64,000 nucleotides of DNA from Aquimarina sp. BL5 (GTDB lineage: Bacteria; Bacteroidota; Bacteroidia; Flavobacteriales; Flavobacteriaceae): assembly GCF_003443675.1 (NCBI RefSeq), contig NZ_CP031963.1:1821501-1885500 (forward strand), in the 5' to 3' direction. The translations under genes were made by a program, and so were the position numbers. This document shows positions 1 through 11,670 of this stretch, one piece after another (the first letter of the stretch is position 1; each line of letters starts with the position of its first letter). Under the pieces are notes generated by a model. The model was not told the DNA's origin. It worked only from the letters and a program-made list of their open reading frames with translations, and searched no databases.

Positions 1-612
1 AAGCTTGTATGTCAAATAAAGGAAGTTTCTGCTGATAAAATTGAAGAGAAGTTAGAGCTTGTTGGTCTTTTGGATCGAAAGGATAGTAAATTTAGAACGT
101 TCTCTCTTGGTATGAAACAACGTTTAGCAATTGCTTCTGCCCTACTAAACGATCCAGAAATTCTTATTCTTGATGAACCAACAAATGGTTTAGATCCACA
201 AGGGATTCATCAAATACGAGAAATTATTAAGGTAATTGCCTCAAAAGGAACGACAATTCTTTTGGCTTCGCATTTATTGGATGAAGTAGAAAAAGTCTGT
301 AGTCATGTGGTTATCATTCGTAAAGGGGTAAAACTATATTCTGGTCCTGTTGATGAAATGAATGCAAGTCATGGTTTCTTTGAATTAAATAGTAATCAAA
401 ACAGCGTACTTAAAAAATGGTTGTCTGATCAAAGTACTTTTGGAAATATAAAAGAAGAAGAAGACAAACTTATTGCTTTTTTAAATCGTGAATTAGATGC
501 AGAAAGTCTGAACAAACAGTTACACGAGGCTGGGATTACACTTACCCATCTGGTAAAACGTAAAGAAAGTCTGGAAGAACAGTTCTTACAATTAACCAAC
601 AATTTAAACTAA
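1..612 (+). CDS. ABC transporter ATP-binding protein (5' end outside window)
   Basis: Nucleotide-binding subunit of an ABC-2 type exporter, cytoplasmic, predicted to power the permease that follows. The frame is open from base 1, so the start and the Walker A motif lie before the window; 203 codons are visible. Seen: signature motif FSLGMKQR, Walker B ILILDEPTNGLDP, and the switch histidine in LLASHLLDEVE, followed by the ~100-residue C-terminal extension common in Bacteroidota exporters of this class. A TTG at base 70 could be misread as a start, but homology clearly continues upstream of it. The stop is 4 nt before the permease start, so the two are almost certainly co-transcribed. The substrate cannot be told from the sequence. 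Confidence 0.93.
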   Translation, partial: KLVCQIKEVSADKIEEKLELVGLLDRKDSKFRTFSLGMKQRLAIASALLNDPEILILDEPTNGLDPQGIHQIREIIKVIASKGTTILLASHLLDEVEKVCSHVVIIRKGVKLYSGPVDEMNASHGFFELNSNQNSVLKKWLSDQSTFGNIKEEEDKLIAFLNRELDAESLNKQLHEAGITLTHLVKRKESLEEQFLQLTNNLN

Positions 613-616
613 AGCA

Positions 617-1456
617 ATGTTACGATTACTCAATATAGAATTTCAGAAATTACGATTTAATAAGTCTGCCAAAGTACTTACCATTACTTATTTTGTATTA
701 ATAACAGCGATTGCACTTATCGCTTCTTATGAGTTTAATTTTGGAGGTGTAAAAGTTAGACTAGCAGATCAAGGGATATTTAATTTTCCTTACATCTGGC
801 ACTTTACTTCATATATTGCTGCTTGGCTAAAGATTTTTCTAGCCATCGTTATTGTTTCCATAATGGCAAATGAATATACGAATAGAACTCTTAAGCAAAA
901 TCTTATCGACGGATTAAGCAAAAAAGAGTTTTTGACCTCCAAATTCCTGACAGTAATAGTTTTTTCCTTAATATCCACAATCTTTTTATTTACAGTTACA
1001 TTGATTTTGGGTTTGATATTTTCGGACTATAACGAATTCTCTATAATCATTACAGATTTAGAATATATCCTTGCATACTTCGTAAAGTTAGTTGGATTCT
1101 TTTCCTTTTGCATGTTTTTAGGAATTCTCATTAAACGTTCTGCCTTTGCCCTTGGCTTTCTTATTTTTTGGCAAATTATTGAAGGCATTGTTTGGGGAAT
1201 GGCAAGCTTAGTAAAATGGAAATTTGATTCTGAGATTGTTTACAAAATAATTCCATTCTTACCCTTGGATAGTATGGCAAACCTAATTAATGAACCGTGG
1301 TCAAGATTAAATTTCATACAAGCTGCAGCGAATCAATTAGGTGAAGGTTTCCAGAGAGACCTTGCCGTTCACTGGTATGAGATTATAATTGTATTAGTTT
1401 GGACTGCAATATTTGTGAGACTTTCATATTATCTTCTAAAAAAGAGAGATTTATGA
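617..1456 (+). CDS. ABC-2 type transporter permease
   Basis: Integral membrane subunit that should pair with the ATPase immediately upstream (4-nt gap). The 279-residue protein starts MLRLLNIEFQKLRFNK, the usual short cytoplasmic N-terminus with basic residues, followed by about six hydrophobic segments (near residues 20-40, 68-88, 112-135, 155-172, 175-195 and 255-275) and a large loop between the first two, as in the ABC-2 membrane superfamily. It ends with the dibasic tail KKRDL. The cargo is unknown; homologues are variously annotated as drug, peptide or gliding-related exporters. It stops 26 nt before the first adhesin gene. Confidence 0.85.
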   Translation: MLRLLNIEFQKLRFNKSAKVLTITYFVLITAIALIASYEFNFGGVKVRLADQGIFNFPYIWHFTSYIAAWLKIFLAIVIVSIMANEYTNRTLKQNLIDGLSKKEFLTSKFLTVIVFSLISTIFLFTVTLILGLIFSDYNEFSIIITDLEYILAYFVKLVGFFSFCMFLGILIKRSAFALGFLIFWQIIEGIVWGMASLVKWKFDSEIVYKIIPFLPLDSMANLINEPWSRLNFIQAAANQLGEGFQRDLAVHWYEIIIVLVWTAIFVRLSYYLLKKRDL

Positions 1457-1482
1457 TATCTTTGAGTTTTTGAACTCAACTC

Positions 1483-4400
1483 ATGAAATACGTATCAATT
1501 GTTCTTTTATTTTTATTAGGCTCCTCTATATTTGCGCAAGGAGAAGCTAATAACTGGTATTTTGGACAAAATGCAGGAATAAGTTTTAGCACCACACCTC
1601 CTACTCCACTTACAGATGGAAATATAAACACACTAGAAGGATGTACAACTATTTCTGATGCTACTGGTCAATTACTTTTTTACACAGATGGAAGAACTGC
1701 TTGGGATCGAAATGGTCGAGTAATGCCTAATGCTAATTATAATGCAGGTACTGGGTTATTGGGTGATCCATCGAGCACCTCGAGTGCATTGATCGTACCT
1801 CAACCCAATGTACCAAATAGATATTTCATTTTTGCTGTAGATGAACCTCATCATGAAAATGCTGCTACATACCCTAATCAAAATACAGGATTTCCAGCCA
1901 ATCAAGATGATGGTTTTAATAATGGATTCACTTATTCTGTTGTGGATATGACTTTAAATGGTGGATTAGGAGATGTCGTAGTTAGTGAAAAAAACATACC
2001 TCTGATTACTTACAACACCGCAAATAATGCTGAGAGCTCTTATAAATGTTCTGAAAAAATCACAGCTGTAAAAAGTGATGATTGTGATTCTTTTTGGGTG
2101 ATTACCCATTTTATTGATACCTATTATGCGTTTAGTGTAGACCAAACAGGAGTAAATACTACTCCCATAACATCACAAGTTGGAGTGACAGTTCCCATTT
2201 CTGGCTATAGGCGGAATGCCTTAGGATACCTTAAAGCTTCTCCAGAAGGAGATAAATTAGCTGTGGTACATTTTGGATTAACCAATGTCACTAGTGGAGA
2301 TGGACCAGGAAAAGTACTGTTTTATGATTTTGATAATAGCACGGGAATAGTTAGTAATGAAATAGAATTATATAACGGTGACGCCCCTTATGGAATAGAG
2401 TTTTCACAAAGTGGAGAACGCCTATATACTACAGTAGGTTTAGGGATTGGCGGTCAAGGAGAAGGTTTTTTAATGCAATTTGACCTAACAGTACCGGACA
2501 ACCAAATTGCAGCTAGCGGAACAAGAATCTTAAATGAAAATGGACAAGATACATCCATTTTTAGTGCAGGAGCATTACAACTAGGGCCCGATGGAAAAAT
2601 TTACAGAGCATTGTTTGATTTTAATTCTGGCACTGGAAACTATCTTGGAGTTATAGAAAATCCAGAAGAGTTGGCGGCTAATATTAATTACAGTGACAGA
2701 GGAGTATTAGTAAATATAGATGGCGGAAGAGGTTCCAGAATAGGATTACCACCATTTATTCAATCGATTTTTGCACAAACTATTGATATTATTAACAGCG
2801 GAGATCCTAACAATGTAAACCTGATACTTTGTGAAGGAGACACCTATAGATTAGAATATCAAGATATTACCACCGCAACATATACCTGGTATATTGATGA
2901 TGTTCAGGTTACTAACGGTTCTTTTTTTCTCGATGTCACTACTACAGGAAATTATAGATTAGAAGTTGATCTTAATGATGGTAGTTGTCCTTTGATTGGT
3001 GTTGCCAACGTTACTTTTTTTGAGGTACCTATAGTAGAAGATACTCCTATAACTCAGATTATTTGTGATGACAATAATGATGGAATATCAGATCTAGACC
3101 TATCATTATTTGATGCTACAATTTTAGGAACACAAGATCCTAATCAGTTTCAGGTGCGCTATTTCAGATCCTTGGCGGATGCTAATGCAGATATTAACGT
3201 ATTACCCCAAAACTTTACAACAGAAAACAACCCACAAACTATTGCTGCTAGAATTGAAAATATTGGCAACATTAACTGTTATGATACAACTAGTTTTCAA
3301 ATCGAGATTTTTGATGAACCAACAGCATTTACAACCAATCCAATAGTTTCTTGTGATAATGCGGATGATGGTGATGACACTAATGGAATCATAACATATG
3401 ATTTGACTACAGCAAATAGTGACATTTATAATGGTCAAAATATTGCTGACTACGCTATTAGCTATCATACTACCTTACTAGATGCACAGAATAACACAAA
3501 TCCAATTCCAGATCCTACAAATGCAGTGCTATCAAACACAATGACTGCAGTATATGCCAGACTAGAAAACAATCTAAACACAACTTGTTTTGATACCGTA
3601 GAGATTTCTGTAACTATTAATGTATTACCTATTGCTAATAACACTTCCTTAGCTCAATGTGACGAATATATGAATACCAATGATGGTATCACATTATTTA
3701 ATCTTAATGAAGCTGTAGATCAAATCACTGGAGGCAGTACAGATCGTTCAATTTTGTTTTTTGAAGATATGATCTCAGCTGATGCAGGAACATCTGCCAT
3801 TTCAAATACAAATACATATCAAAATACTGTAGTAAATCAACAATTATTTGTTAGGGTAACAAATGATCTAACAGGATGTTTTAGAATTTCGACACTAGAT
3901 CTTTTAGTAAGTACTACATCTGCTAGCGATGCTATTTTAAATGAGTGTGATGATGATGGCACAGAAGATGGGTTTAGAGAATTTGATCTTACACAAGCGA
4001 ATGCCCAGGTTCTTCTTGGAATCGCCAGTCCAAACCTTGCGGTTTCTTATTACGAAACGAATGAAAATGCTCTTAGTGAAACCAATCCAATAACTACATA
4101 TACCAATAGTACTCCAGGAACTCAAGGACAAGATATCGTGTATGCCAGAGTAGAAGACAATCTAAATCAATGTTTTGGTATCAACCAAGTAGCGCTTTTT
4201 GTTAATCCCTTACCAGATATCGAAGAAGTAAGTGAAGCTTTTTTATGTGAAGGTGCTAGCGTTATTATTGACTCAGGATTAGAATCTGGCAATTCAAATG
4301 ATTTTGATTATCTATGGTCAACAGGAGAAACCACGGAGCGTATAACTGTGACCACCGCTATGGACTATACAGTAACCGTTACCAATCAACTAACTGGATG

Positions 4401-4929
4401 TTTTAAGGATCGAACGGTAACTGTTACAACATCTTCACCGGCAATTATTACGACTATTGAAATTAATGATGCTTCGGATAATAATACTGTGACTATTAAT
4501 ATAAATGGATCTGGTAACTACGAATTTGCAATAGCCTATAATGGCAGTAATATAAGAACCTATCAAGATAGTCCAATCTTTACCAACGTACCACCTGGAT
4601 TTCATAAGGTTTATATAAGAGATAAAAACGGATGTGGCCCAGAAACCACTCAAGACATTTCTGTAGTAGGATTTCCTAAATATTTTACTCCAAATGGTGA
4701 TGGTTTTCATGAGACCTGGAATGTAGAAGGAGTATCATCACAAGTATTAGGCAATTCTATCATCTATATTTTTGATCGTAGTGGTAAACTACTGAAACAA
4801 TTAGTTCCTTCTGGAAATGGTTGGGACGGAACATATGGCGGAAGATTAATGCCTTCTAGCGAATATTGGTTCCAGGTAAAATTAGGTGATGGAAGAATCC
4901 GTAAGGGAAGTTTTGCTTTAATTAGATAA
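1483..4929 (+). CDS. T9SS type B sorting domain protein, large surface adhesin-like
   Basis: Secreted 1148-residue protein expected at the cell surface via the type IX secretion system. Residues 1-18 are a signal peptide ending IFAQ. Residues ~20-430 form a region of the kind found at the N-terminus of many flavobacterial gliding-associated proteins (WYFGQNAG, then LLFYTDG); it looks like a beta-propeller. An Ig/PKD-like segment follows, then four diverged repeats of ~90 residues, each opening with a Cys-Asp and Asp-Gly-rich motif (IICDDNNDG, VSCDNADDG, AQCDEY, NECDDDG) and ending in a Cys strand such as NQCF. The last ~85 residues are the type B (gliding motility-associated) C-terminal domain with YFTPNGDGFHETWN. 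The 3' ~780 bp are nearly identical to those of the next gene. Exact ligand or role is unknown. Confidence 0.88.
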   Translation: MKYVSIVLLFLLGSSIFAQGEANNWYFGQNAGISFSTTPPTPLTDGNINTLEGCTTISDATGQLLFYTDGRTAWDRNGRVMPNANYNAGTGLLGDPSSTSSALIVPQPNVPNRYFIFAVDEPHHENAATYPNQNTGFPANQDDGFNNGFTYSVVDMTLNGGLGDVVVSEKNIPLITYNTANNAESSYKCSEKITAVKSDDCDSFWVITHFIDTYYAFSVDQTGVNTTPITSQVGVTVPISGYRRNALGYLKASPEGDKLAVVHFGLTNVTSGDGPGKVLFYDFDNSTGIVSNEIELYNGDAPYGIEFSQSGERLYTTVGLGIGGQGEGFLMQFDLTVPDNQIAASGTRILNENGQDTSIFSAGALQLGPDGKIYRALFDFNSGTGNYLGVIENPEELAANINYSDRGVLVNIDGGRGSRIGLPPFIQSIFAQTIDIINSGDPNNVNLILCEGDTYRLEYQDITTATYTWYIDDVQVTNGSFFLDVTTTGNYRLEVDLNDGSCPLIGVANVTFFEVPIVEDTPITQIICDDNNDGISDLDLSLFDATILGTQDPNQFQVRYFRSLADANADINVLPQNFTTENNPQTIAARIENIGNINCYDTTSFQIEIFDEPTAFTTNPIVSCDNADDGDDTNGIITYDLTTANSDIYNGQNIADYAISYHTTLLDAQNNTNPIPDPTNAVLSNTMTAVYARLENNLNTTCFDTVEISVTINVLPIANNTSLAQCDEYMNTNDGITLFNLNEAVDQITGGSTDRSILFFEDMISADAGTSAISNTNTYQNTVVNQQLFVRVTNDLTGCFRISTLDLLVSTTSASDAILNECDDDGTEDGFREFDLTQANAQVLLGIASPNLAVSYYETNENALSETNPITTYTNSTPGTQGQDIVYARVEDNLNQCFGINQVALFVNPLPDIEEVSEAFLCEGASVIIDSGLESGNSNDFDYLWSTGETTERITVTTAMDYTVTVTNQLTGCFKDRTVTVTTSSPAIITTIEINDASDNNTVTININGSGNYEFAIAYNGSNIRTYQDSPIFTNVPPGFHKVYIRDKNGCGPETTQDISVVGFPKYFTPNGDGFHETWNVEGVSSQVLGNSIIYIFDRSGKLLKQLVPSGNGWDGTYGGRLMPSSEYWFQVKLGDGRIRKGSFALIR

Positions 4930-4932
4930 TCA
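4153..4932 (+). repeat. Near-identical direct repeat, copy 1 (3' end of first adhesin)
   Basis: This stretch, covering the last repeat strand, the Ig-like module and the T9SS sorting domain, matches 6706-7485 at a constant offset of 2553 bp with no indels. In the last 189 bases only three differences are seen. Upstream of about 4150 the two genes are clearly more diverged although still homologous, so the identity tract has a fairly sharp left edge. Confidence 0.9.
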
Positions 4933-5006
4933 TATTATTCTGCTAAAAAGTCTTTTTAACATAATACTTTATAATTAGTATATTCGTGCCTTAACAAAGA
5001 TTGTAG

Positions 5007-7482
5007 ATGAGGAAAACATTACTATTCACTTTATTACTTTTCATATCTTTTTTTTTACGGCTATTCTCAAAACGAGCCTACAGATTGTGTAAATGCCGTC
5101 GTTATATGTGGGAATACTAACTTAGAATTAAATTCTAATGGCACAGGTATTTCAGATTTTAATATTGCCGGGAACAACCCTCCTAGTTGTGGTTTTAATG
5201 AATCTCAAAGCTTATGGATAAAAGTAAACATTGTTCAATCAGGAACCTTGGCCTTTATAATCACTCCAGAATCTAATAACAATGATGAAGATTATGATTT
5301 TGCAGTATATGGACCTAATGTTACTTGTAGTACGCTCGGAAACTCAATTCGGTGTTCATCTACGAATCCTCCAGCGGCTGCAGTTCCTACGTTAACTGGG
5401 CTTAGTGATACTGAAACAGACTTAAGCGAAGGTCCAGGAGCAGCAGGTAATGGGTTTGTAAGATCTATAGATGCAATTGCAGGAGAGGAATATTATATAC
5501 TCATTGATAATTTTTCTCAAAATGGTGGTTTTGATTTAGAATTTACAGGAACCGCATTACTACCAGATAGTCCCCAAAATGATGCAGGACCCAATAATAA
5601 CTTAAATCTTACAGAATGCGATGTAGTTGGAAATCCTAATGATGGAATCACAAACTATGATTTGGAAAGTAATACGACTACAATTATTGGAACACAAACC
5701 AATACAATTATAACATATCATATATCAGAAGAAGATGCTAGTTTGGGTAATGGAGCATTGGCTAGCCCTTATTTAAGCACACAAAATCGCCAAACTATTT
5801 ACGTAAGAATTGAAAATACATTAACAGAATGCTTCATAATAGATACATTTACTTTAACCGCAAACCTTGGCCCTCCGATTATCACTCCTACTCCATTCGT
5901 TTTATGTGATAACAATGATGATGGAGATGATGCTAATGGATTTGTTTCCTTTTTATTAAGTAACAAGGACACAGAAATTCTTAATGGTTTAGATCCTACA
6001 GATTATACCCTCACATATCATGCTTCTCAAGCAGACGCAGATGCAGGCACAGGAATTATTGATAAAACTACACCATATATAAATACTTCAAACCCACAGA
6101 CAATTTTTGTACGTGTTCAGGAAAACACAGGATTACTTTGTTTGAATACCGTTAGTTTGGAGTTAGAGGTAGATCCATTACCAGCTGCGAACCCTTTATC
6201 CTTAGTACAATGTGATGAATATAATGACCCTGCTGATGGTATTTCATTATTTAACCTGAACGAAGCAGTTGACCAAATTACAGGAGGAACTACAGATAGA
6301 GCGGTTACATTTTTTGAAGATCTTACATCGGCTAATGCAGGAACACCTTCAATTACAAACACAGATACTTATCAAAATATAACTACCAATCAGCAATTAT
6401 TTGTTCGTGTTACTAATAATGCCAATAACTGCTTTAGGATTTCCACACTGGATCTTCAGGTAAGTGTTACTTCTGCAAACAATGCATTTTTATCAATATG
6501 TGATGATGATGGTATTGAAGATGGATTTAGAACGTTTGATCTTACACAAGCAAATGCTCAAGTTCTTTTTGAGATTGCCACCCCTAATTTATCTGTGGCC
6601 TATTATGAAACCATAAATGATGCCTTAAGCGAATCTAATGCCTTTACAATGTATACCAATAGTACTCCAGGAACCCAAGGTGTTGATATAGTATATGCCA
6701 GAATAGAAGACAATCTAAATCAATGTTTTGGTATCAACCAAGTAGCGCTTTTTGTTAATCCCTTACCAGATATTGAAGAAGTAAGTGAAGCTTTTTTATG
6801 TGAAGGTGCTAGCGTTATTATTGACTCAGGATTAGAATCTGGTAATTCAAATGATTTTGATTATCTATGGTCAACAGGAGAAATAACGGAGCGTATAACT
6901 GTGACCACCGCTATGGACTATACAGTAACCGTTACCAATCAACTAACTGGATGTTTTAAGGATCGAACAGTAACCGTAAAGACATCTTCACCGGCAACTA
7001 TTACGACTATTGAAATTAATGATGCTTCGGATAATAATACTGTGACTATTAATGTAAATGGATCTGGTACCTATGAATTTGCAATAGCCTATAATGGTAG
7101 TAATATAAGAACCTATCAAGATAGTCCAATCTTTACCAATGTACCACCTGGATTTCATACGGTTTATATAAGAGATAAAAACGGATGTGGCCCAGAAACC
7201 ACTCAAGACATTTCTGTAGTAGGATTTCCTAAATATTTTACTCCGAATGGTGATGGTTTTCATGAGACCTGGAATGTAGAAGGAGTATCATCACAAGTAT
7301 TAGGCAATTCTATCATTTATATTTTTGATCGTAGTGGTAAACTACTGAAACAATTAGTTCCTTCTGGAAATGGCTGGGACGGAACATATGGCGGAAGATT
7401 AATGCCTTCTAGCGAATATTGGTTCCAGGTAAAATTAGGTGATGGAAGAATCCGTAAGGGAAGTTTTGCTTTAATTCGATAA
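5007..7482 (+). pseudogene. T9SS type B adhesin-like protein, frameshifted at a T9 run (possibly switchable)
   Basis: Paralogue of the preceding gene. An ATG at 5007 opens a signal peptide (MRKTLLFTLLLFISFF), but this frame reads through a run of nine T (5048-5056) into a stop about 37 codons from the start. Removing one T joins it to YGYSQNEPTDCVNA and the long downstream frame that runs unbroken to 7482. The intact product would be ~825 residues: signal peptide, an N-domain beginning with two close Cys, two or more ~90-residue Asp/Cys repeats (LTECDVVGNPNDG, VLCDNNDDGDD, VQCDEY, SICDDDG), an Ig-like module and a type B sorting domain. No good ATG exists between the frameshift and ~5248, and a start there would lack any export signal. 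It may be a real mutation, a slippage-controlled gene, or a sequencing error in the homopolymer. Confidence 0.8.
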
Positions 7483-7485
7483 ACT
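6706..7485 (+). repeat. Near-identical direct repeat, copy 2 (3' end of second adhesin)
   Basis: Partner of 4153-4932 (offset 2553 bp). Encodes the same Ig-like module and T9SS sorting domain, with only scattered substitutions and no length change. Recent duplication or gene conversion of the export module is the simplest reading. Confidence 0.9.
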
Positions 7486-7561
7486 TTCCCTAAAACTTTA
7501 ATTCGGTTTTAAAAATCATAACAGTATTCTGTATCTTTATTCAGAAAACATAGCCTATATA

Positions 7562-9568
7562 ATGAAGTTCGAACTCAAGTCAGATTTTAAACCCACAGGA
7601 GATCAACCTGAAGCGATAAAGCAACTTGTTAATGCGATGGAAGCAGGGGAAAGATATCAAACGCTTTTAGGAGTTACTGGATCTGGTAAAACATTTACTG
7701 CAGCCAATGTTATTTCTCAAGTTCAGCGTCCCACATTAGTATTAGCACATAATAAAACCTTAGCAGCTCAATTATATTCCGAGTTTAAGCAATTCTTTCC
7801 AGAGAACGCCATAGAGTATTTTGTTTCCTACTACGATTATTATCAACCGGAAGCTTATATCCCTACAACTGGAACTTATATAGAAAAAGACTTGTCTATT
7901 AATGATGAGATCGAGAAATTAAGATTAAGCGCTACTTCATCACTACTCTCGGGACGTAGAGACGTAGTCGTTGTTGCATCAGTTTCCTGTTTATATGGTA
8001 TTGGAAACCCTGTAGAATTTCAGAAAAACGTAATATCTATAGAACAAGGCCAGTTCGTTTCCCGAACAGCATTACTGCATAAATTAGTTCAAAGTCTTTA
8101 TTCCAGGACTGAAGCAGAGTTTAATCATGGTAATTTCAGGATTAAAGGAGATACGGTGGATATTTACCCAAGTTATGCGGATGATGCATTTAGAGTTCAC
8201 TTTTTTGGTGATGAAATCGAAGAAATTGAAGCTTTTGACGTTCAAACTAATGAAATTATAGAAAAATATGATCGTCTGAATATTTATCCTGCTAACATGT
8301 TCGTCACCTCTCCGGATATATTACACGGAGCTATTGATCAAATTGCTCTGGATTTAGGAAAACAAGTAGAATATTTTAAAGAAATAGGAAAATTTCTGGA
8401 AGCCAAACGCCTAGAAGAACGCACCAATTTTGACTTGGAAATGATTAAGGAACTAGGATATTGCTCTGGAATTGAAAATTACTCGAGATATCTCGATGGT
8501 AGAGATCCCGGTACAAGGCCTTTCTGTCTGCTAGATTACTTTCCTGATGACTACCTAATGATTGTGGATGAAAGTCATGTAACTATCCCTCAAACGCACG
8601 CGATGTACGGAGGTGACCGATCTAGAAAAGAAAACCTTGTGGAATATGGATTCAGGCTTCCTGCTGCAATGGATAATAGACCTTTAAAATTTGAAGAATT
8701 TGAAGCGCTTCAGAATCAGATAATTTACATCAGTGCAACACCTGCTGATTATGAATTGCAAAAAAGCGAAGGAACCTATGTAGAACAGATTATCAGACCA
8801 ACCGGATTACTCGACCCAATTATAGAAGTGCGTCCAAGTCTTAATCAAATAGACGATTTGATTGAAGAAATGCATAAACGAATCGAAAAAGATGAGCGTA
8901 TTCTGGTTACAACGCTAACTAAAAGAATGGCAGAAGAGTTAACCAAATATCTTACTAGAATCGATATTCGATGCCGTTATATACATAGTGATGTAGACAC
9001 ATTAGAGCGTGTAGAGATTATGCAGGATCTGCGAAAAGGTCTCTTTGATGTACTGATCGGTGTAAATCTTCTTAGAGAAGGATTGGATCTTCCAGAAGTA
9101 TCCTTGGTTGCTATTTTGGATGCAGATAAAGAAGGATTCTTACGTAATAATAGATCTCTGACTCAAACCATTGGTAGAGCTGCGAGAAATGTAAACGGAT
9201 TAGCCATCCTATATGCAGATAAAATTACAAAAAGTATGCAGTTAACGATTGATCAAACCAATTATCGACGCGAAAAACAGATTGCTTATAATACAAAACA
9301 TGGGATCACTCCCACGGCTATCAAAAAATCATTGGATAATGCACTTGCTGGTAAAAAAGTAGAACCTTATCAATTTGAAACCGCTCCAACCTTAAAGGCT
9401 GCAGAAGAGGAAACTGCCTATTACACAAAAGATCAATTAGAAACTCGCATCCGTAATGTTCGTAAAGAAATGGAAAAAGCTGCAAAAGAGTTAGACTTTA
9501 TGACTGCAGCACGATTACGAGATGAGATTAAAATGTTACAAGCTAAGGTTCAGGATCAGAAAGTGTAA
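7562..9568 (+). CDS. uvrB: Excinuclease ABC subunit B
   Basis: Damage-recognition helicase-like subunit of nucleotide excision repair; it is loaded onto DNA by UvrA and recruits UvrC. The 668 residues match the usual length. Visible motifs: Walker A GVTGSGKT at ~37-44, the beta-hairpin region [12 protein letters not shown] near 91-102, the DESH box in [12 protein letters not shown], a helicase C domain with [14 protein letters not shown] and TIGRAARN, and a C-terminal UVR motif ([15 protein letters not shown]) that contacts UvrC. The ATG at 7562 gives the canonical N-terminus [19 protein letters not shown]. It stands alone between the adhesins and the deaminase operon. A TATCTTTA sequence ~30 nt upstream is a weak promoter match. 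Confidence 0.98.
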   Translation: MKFELKSDFKPTGDQPEAIKQLVNAMEAGERYQTLLGVTGSGKTFTAANVISQVQRPTLVLAHNKTLAAQLYSEFKQFFPENAIEYFVSYYDYYQPEAYIPTTGTYIEKDLSINDEIEKLRLSATSSLLSGRRDVVVVASVSCLYGIGNPVEFQKNVISIEQGQFVSRTALLHKLVQSLYSRTEAEFNHGNFRIKGDTVDIYPSYADDAFRVHFFGDEIEEIEAFDVQTNEIIEKYDRLNIYPANMFVTSPDILHGAIDQIALDLGKQVEYFKEIGKFLEAKRLEERTNFDLEMIKELGYCSGIENYSRYLDGRDPGTRPFCLLDYFPDDYLMIVDESHVTIPQTHAMYGGDRSRKENLVEYGFRLPAAMDNRPLKFEEFEALQNQIIYISATPADYELQKSEGTYVEQIIRPTGLLDPIIEVRPSLNQIDDLIEEMHKRIEKDERILVTTLTKRMAEELTKYLTRIDIRCRYIHSDVDTLERVEIMQDLRKGLFDVLIGVNLLREGLDLPEVSLVAILDADKEGFLRNNRSLTQTIGRAARNVNGLAILYADKITKSMQLTIDQTNYRREKQIAYNTKHGITPTAIKKSLDNALAGKKVEPYQFETAPTLKAAEEETAYYTKDQLETRIRNVRKEMEKAAKELDFMTAARLRDEIKMLQAKVQDQKV

Positions 9569-9580
9569 CTTTTTAAATAA

Positions 9581-10681
<1,101 letters not shown>

Positions 10682-10683
10682 GT

Positions 10684-11262
10684 ATGAATCCATTCCAATT
10701 ATTTAATAAATGGTATTCCGAAGAACTTGAGAAAAGTAAAGCGAATATACCTTCAGCTTGTTGTCTTTCTTCCAATGGATTGGACGGGTATCCTAATGCT
10801 CGATTTGTATCTTTAAAAGAAGTAAAAGATGATGCTTTTATCATTACAGGATCACTAAAATCCAGAAAAGGGTTAGAAATAGAAAAATTATCTAAAGTAT
10901 CATTGACTTTTTGGTGGGAAGCAACAGAAAGGCAAATACGAATCCAGGGAAATGCTACTAAAATATTAGATACTGAAGCTGTATATTATTTTAAAGAAAG
11001 AACAAAAGATTCTAAAATCATATCACTGATTAGCGAGCAAGGAGCTTCTATAGAAAATATGGATATTTTAAAAAACAGTTATAAGGAAGCTGAAAGGAAA
11101 TATACAAATAAAGACATCCCTATGCCTAAAAATTGGGGCGGCTATGCCATTCAACCAATTAGGATGGAACTTATGGAGTTCGAAAAAAGTAGGTTTCATA
11201 AAAGAACTCTTTTTCAGTTAAAAGAAGAAGAAGAATGGATAGCTACTATATTGCAACCATGA
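10684..11262 (+). CDS. pdxH: Pyridoxamine 5'-phosphate oxidase family protein
   Basis: FMN-dependent oxidase predicted to convert pyridoxine or pyridoxamine 5'-phosphate to pyridoxal 5'-phosphate. Seen: the FMN-binding strand region (ARFVSLKEV, then SRKGLEIEKL), a RQIRIQG strand, WGGYAIQP, and a C-terminal SRFHKR that matches the family R-x-H-x-R site. At 192 residues it is ~20 shorter than E. coli PdxH and lacks the usual N-terminal extension; the middle (KIISLISEQGASI) still aligns with the SxQS region. Because the C-terminal part diverges (MELMEFEKS where the family has EFWQG), a related FMN oxidase of another substrate is possible. Starts 2 nt after the deaminase stop. Confidence 0.8.
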   Translation: MNPFQLFNKWYSEELEKSKANIPSACCLSSNGLDGYPNARFVSLKEVKDDAFIITGSLKSRKGLEIEKLSKVSLTFWWEATERQIRIQGNATKILDTEAVYYFKERTKDSKIISLISEQGASIENMDILKNSYKEAERKYTNKDIPMPKNWGGYAIQPIRMELMEFEKSRFHKRTLFQLKEEEEWIATILQP

Positions 11263-11670
11263 TGCCTATATTTCTATATATTCATGTTTTCCACTAATCT
11301 ATACCTTAAATACATAGCTATTAACTAATGGTATTGTAGCTTATAATTTATTCTAGCATAGATTATCAAGTTTAAAAAACCACTCCTTCTGCTTACCAAG
11401 CAAAATAACCAATTCACTAAGTACATCTAAAAAAGCTCCAAAATCTATAGTAACAATTCTAACGCTCTACTAATATATTAAGCTTTTATCATATAGTAAA
11501 TTACCTTGCCGGAGAAAATGAACCAGGTACAAAAACTGTGTGTCAGGATATGAAAGTTCTATTCCAGAGATCTCCATCTGCTACAAACAGTACTATTTCG
11601 TTAGCAGCTCCCATAAAAGGCATACCGAAAAGGCTTTACCCATCATACCATATCTTCTATCTCTCACTAC

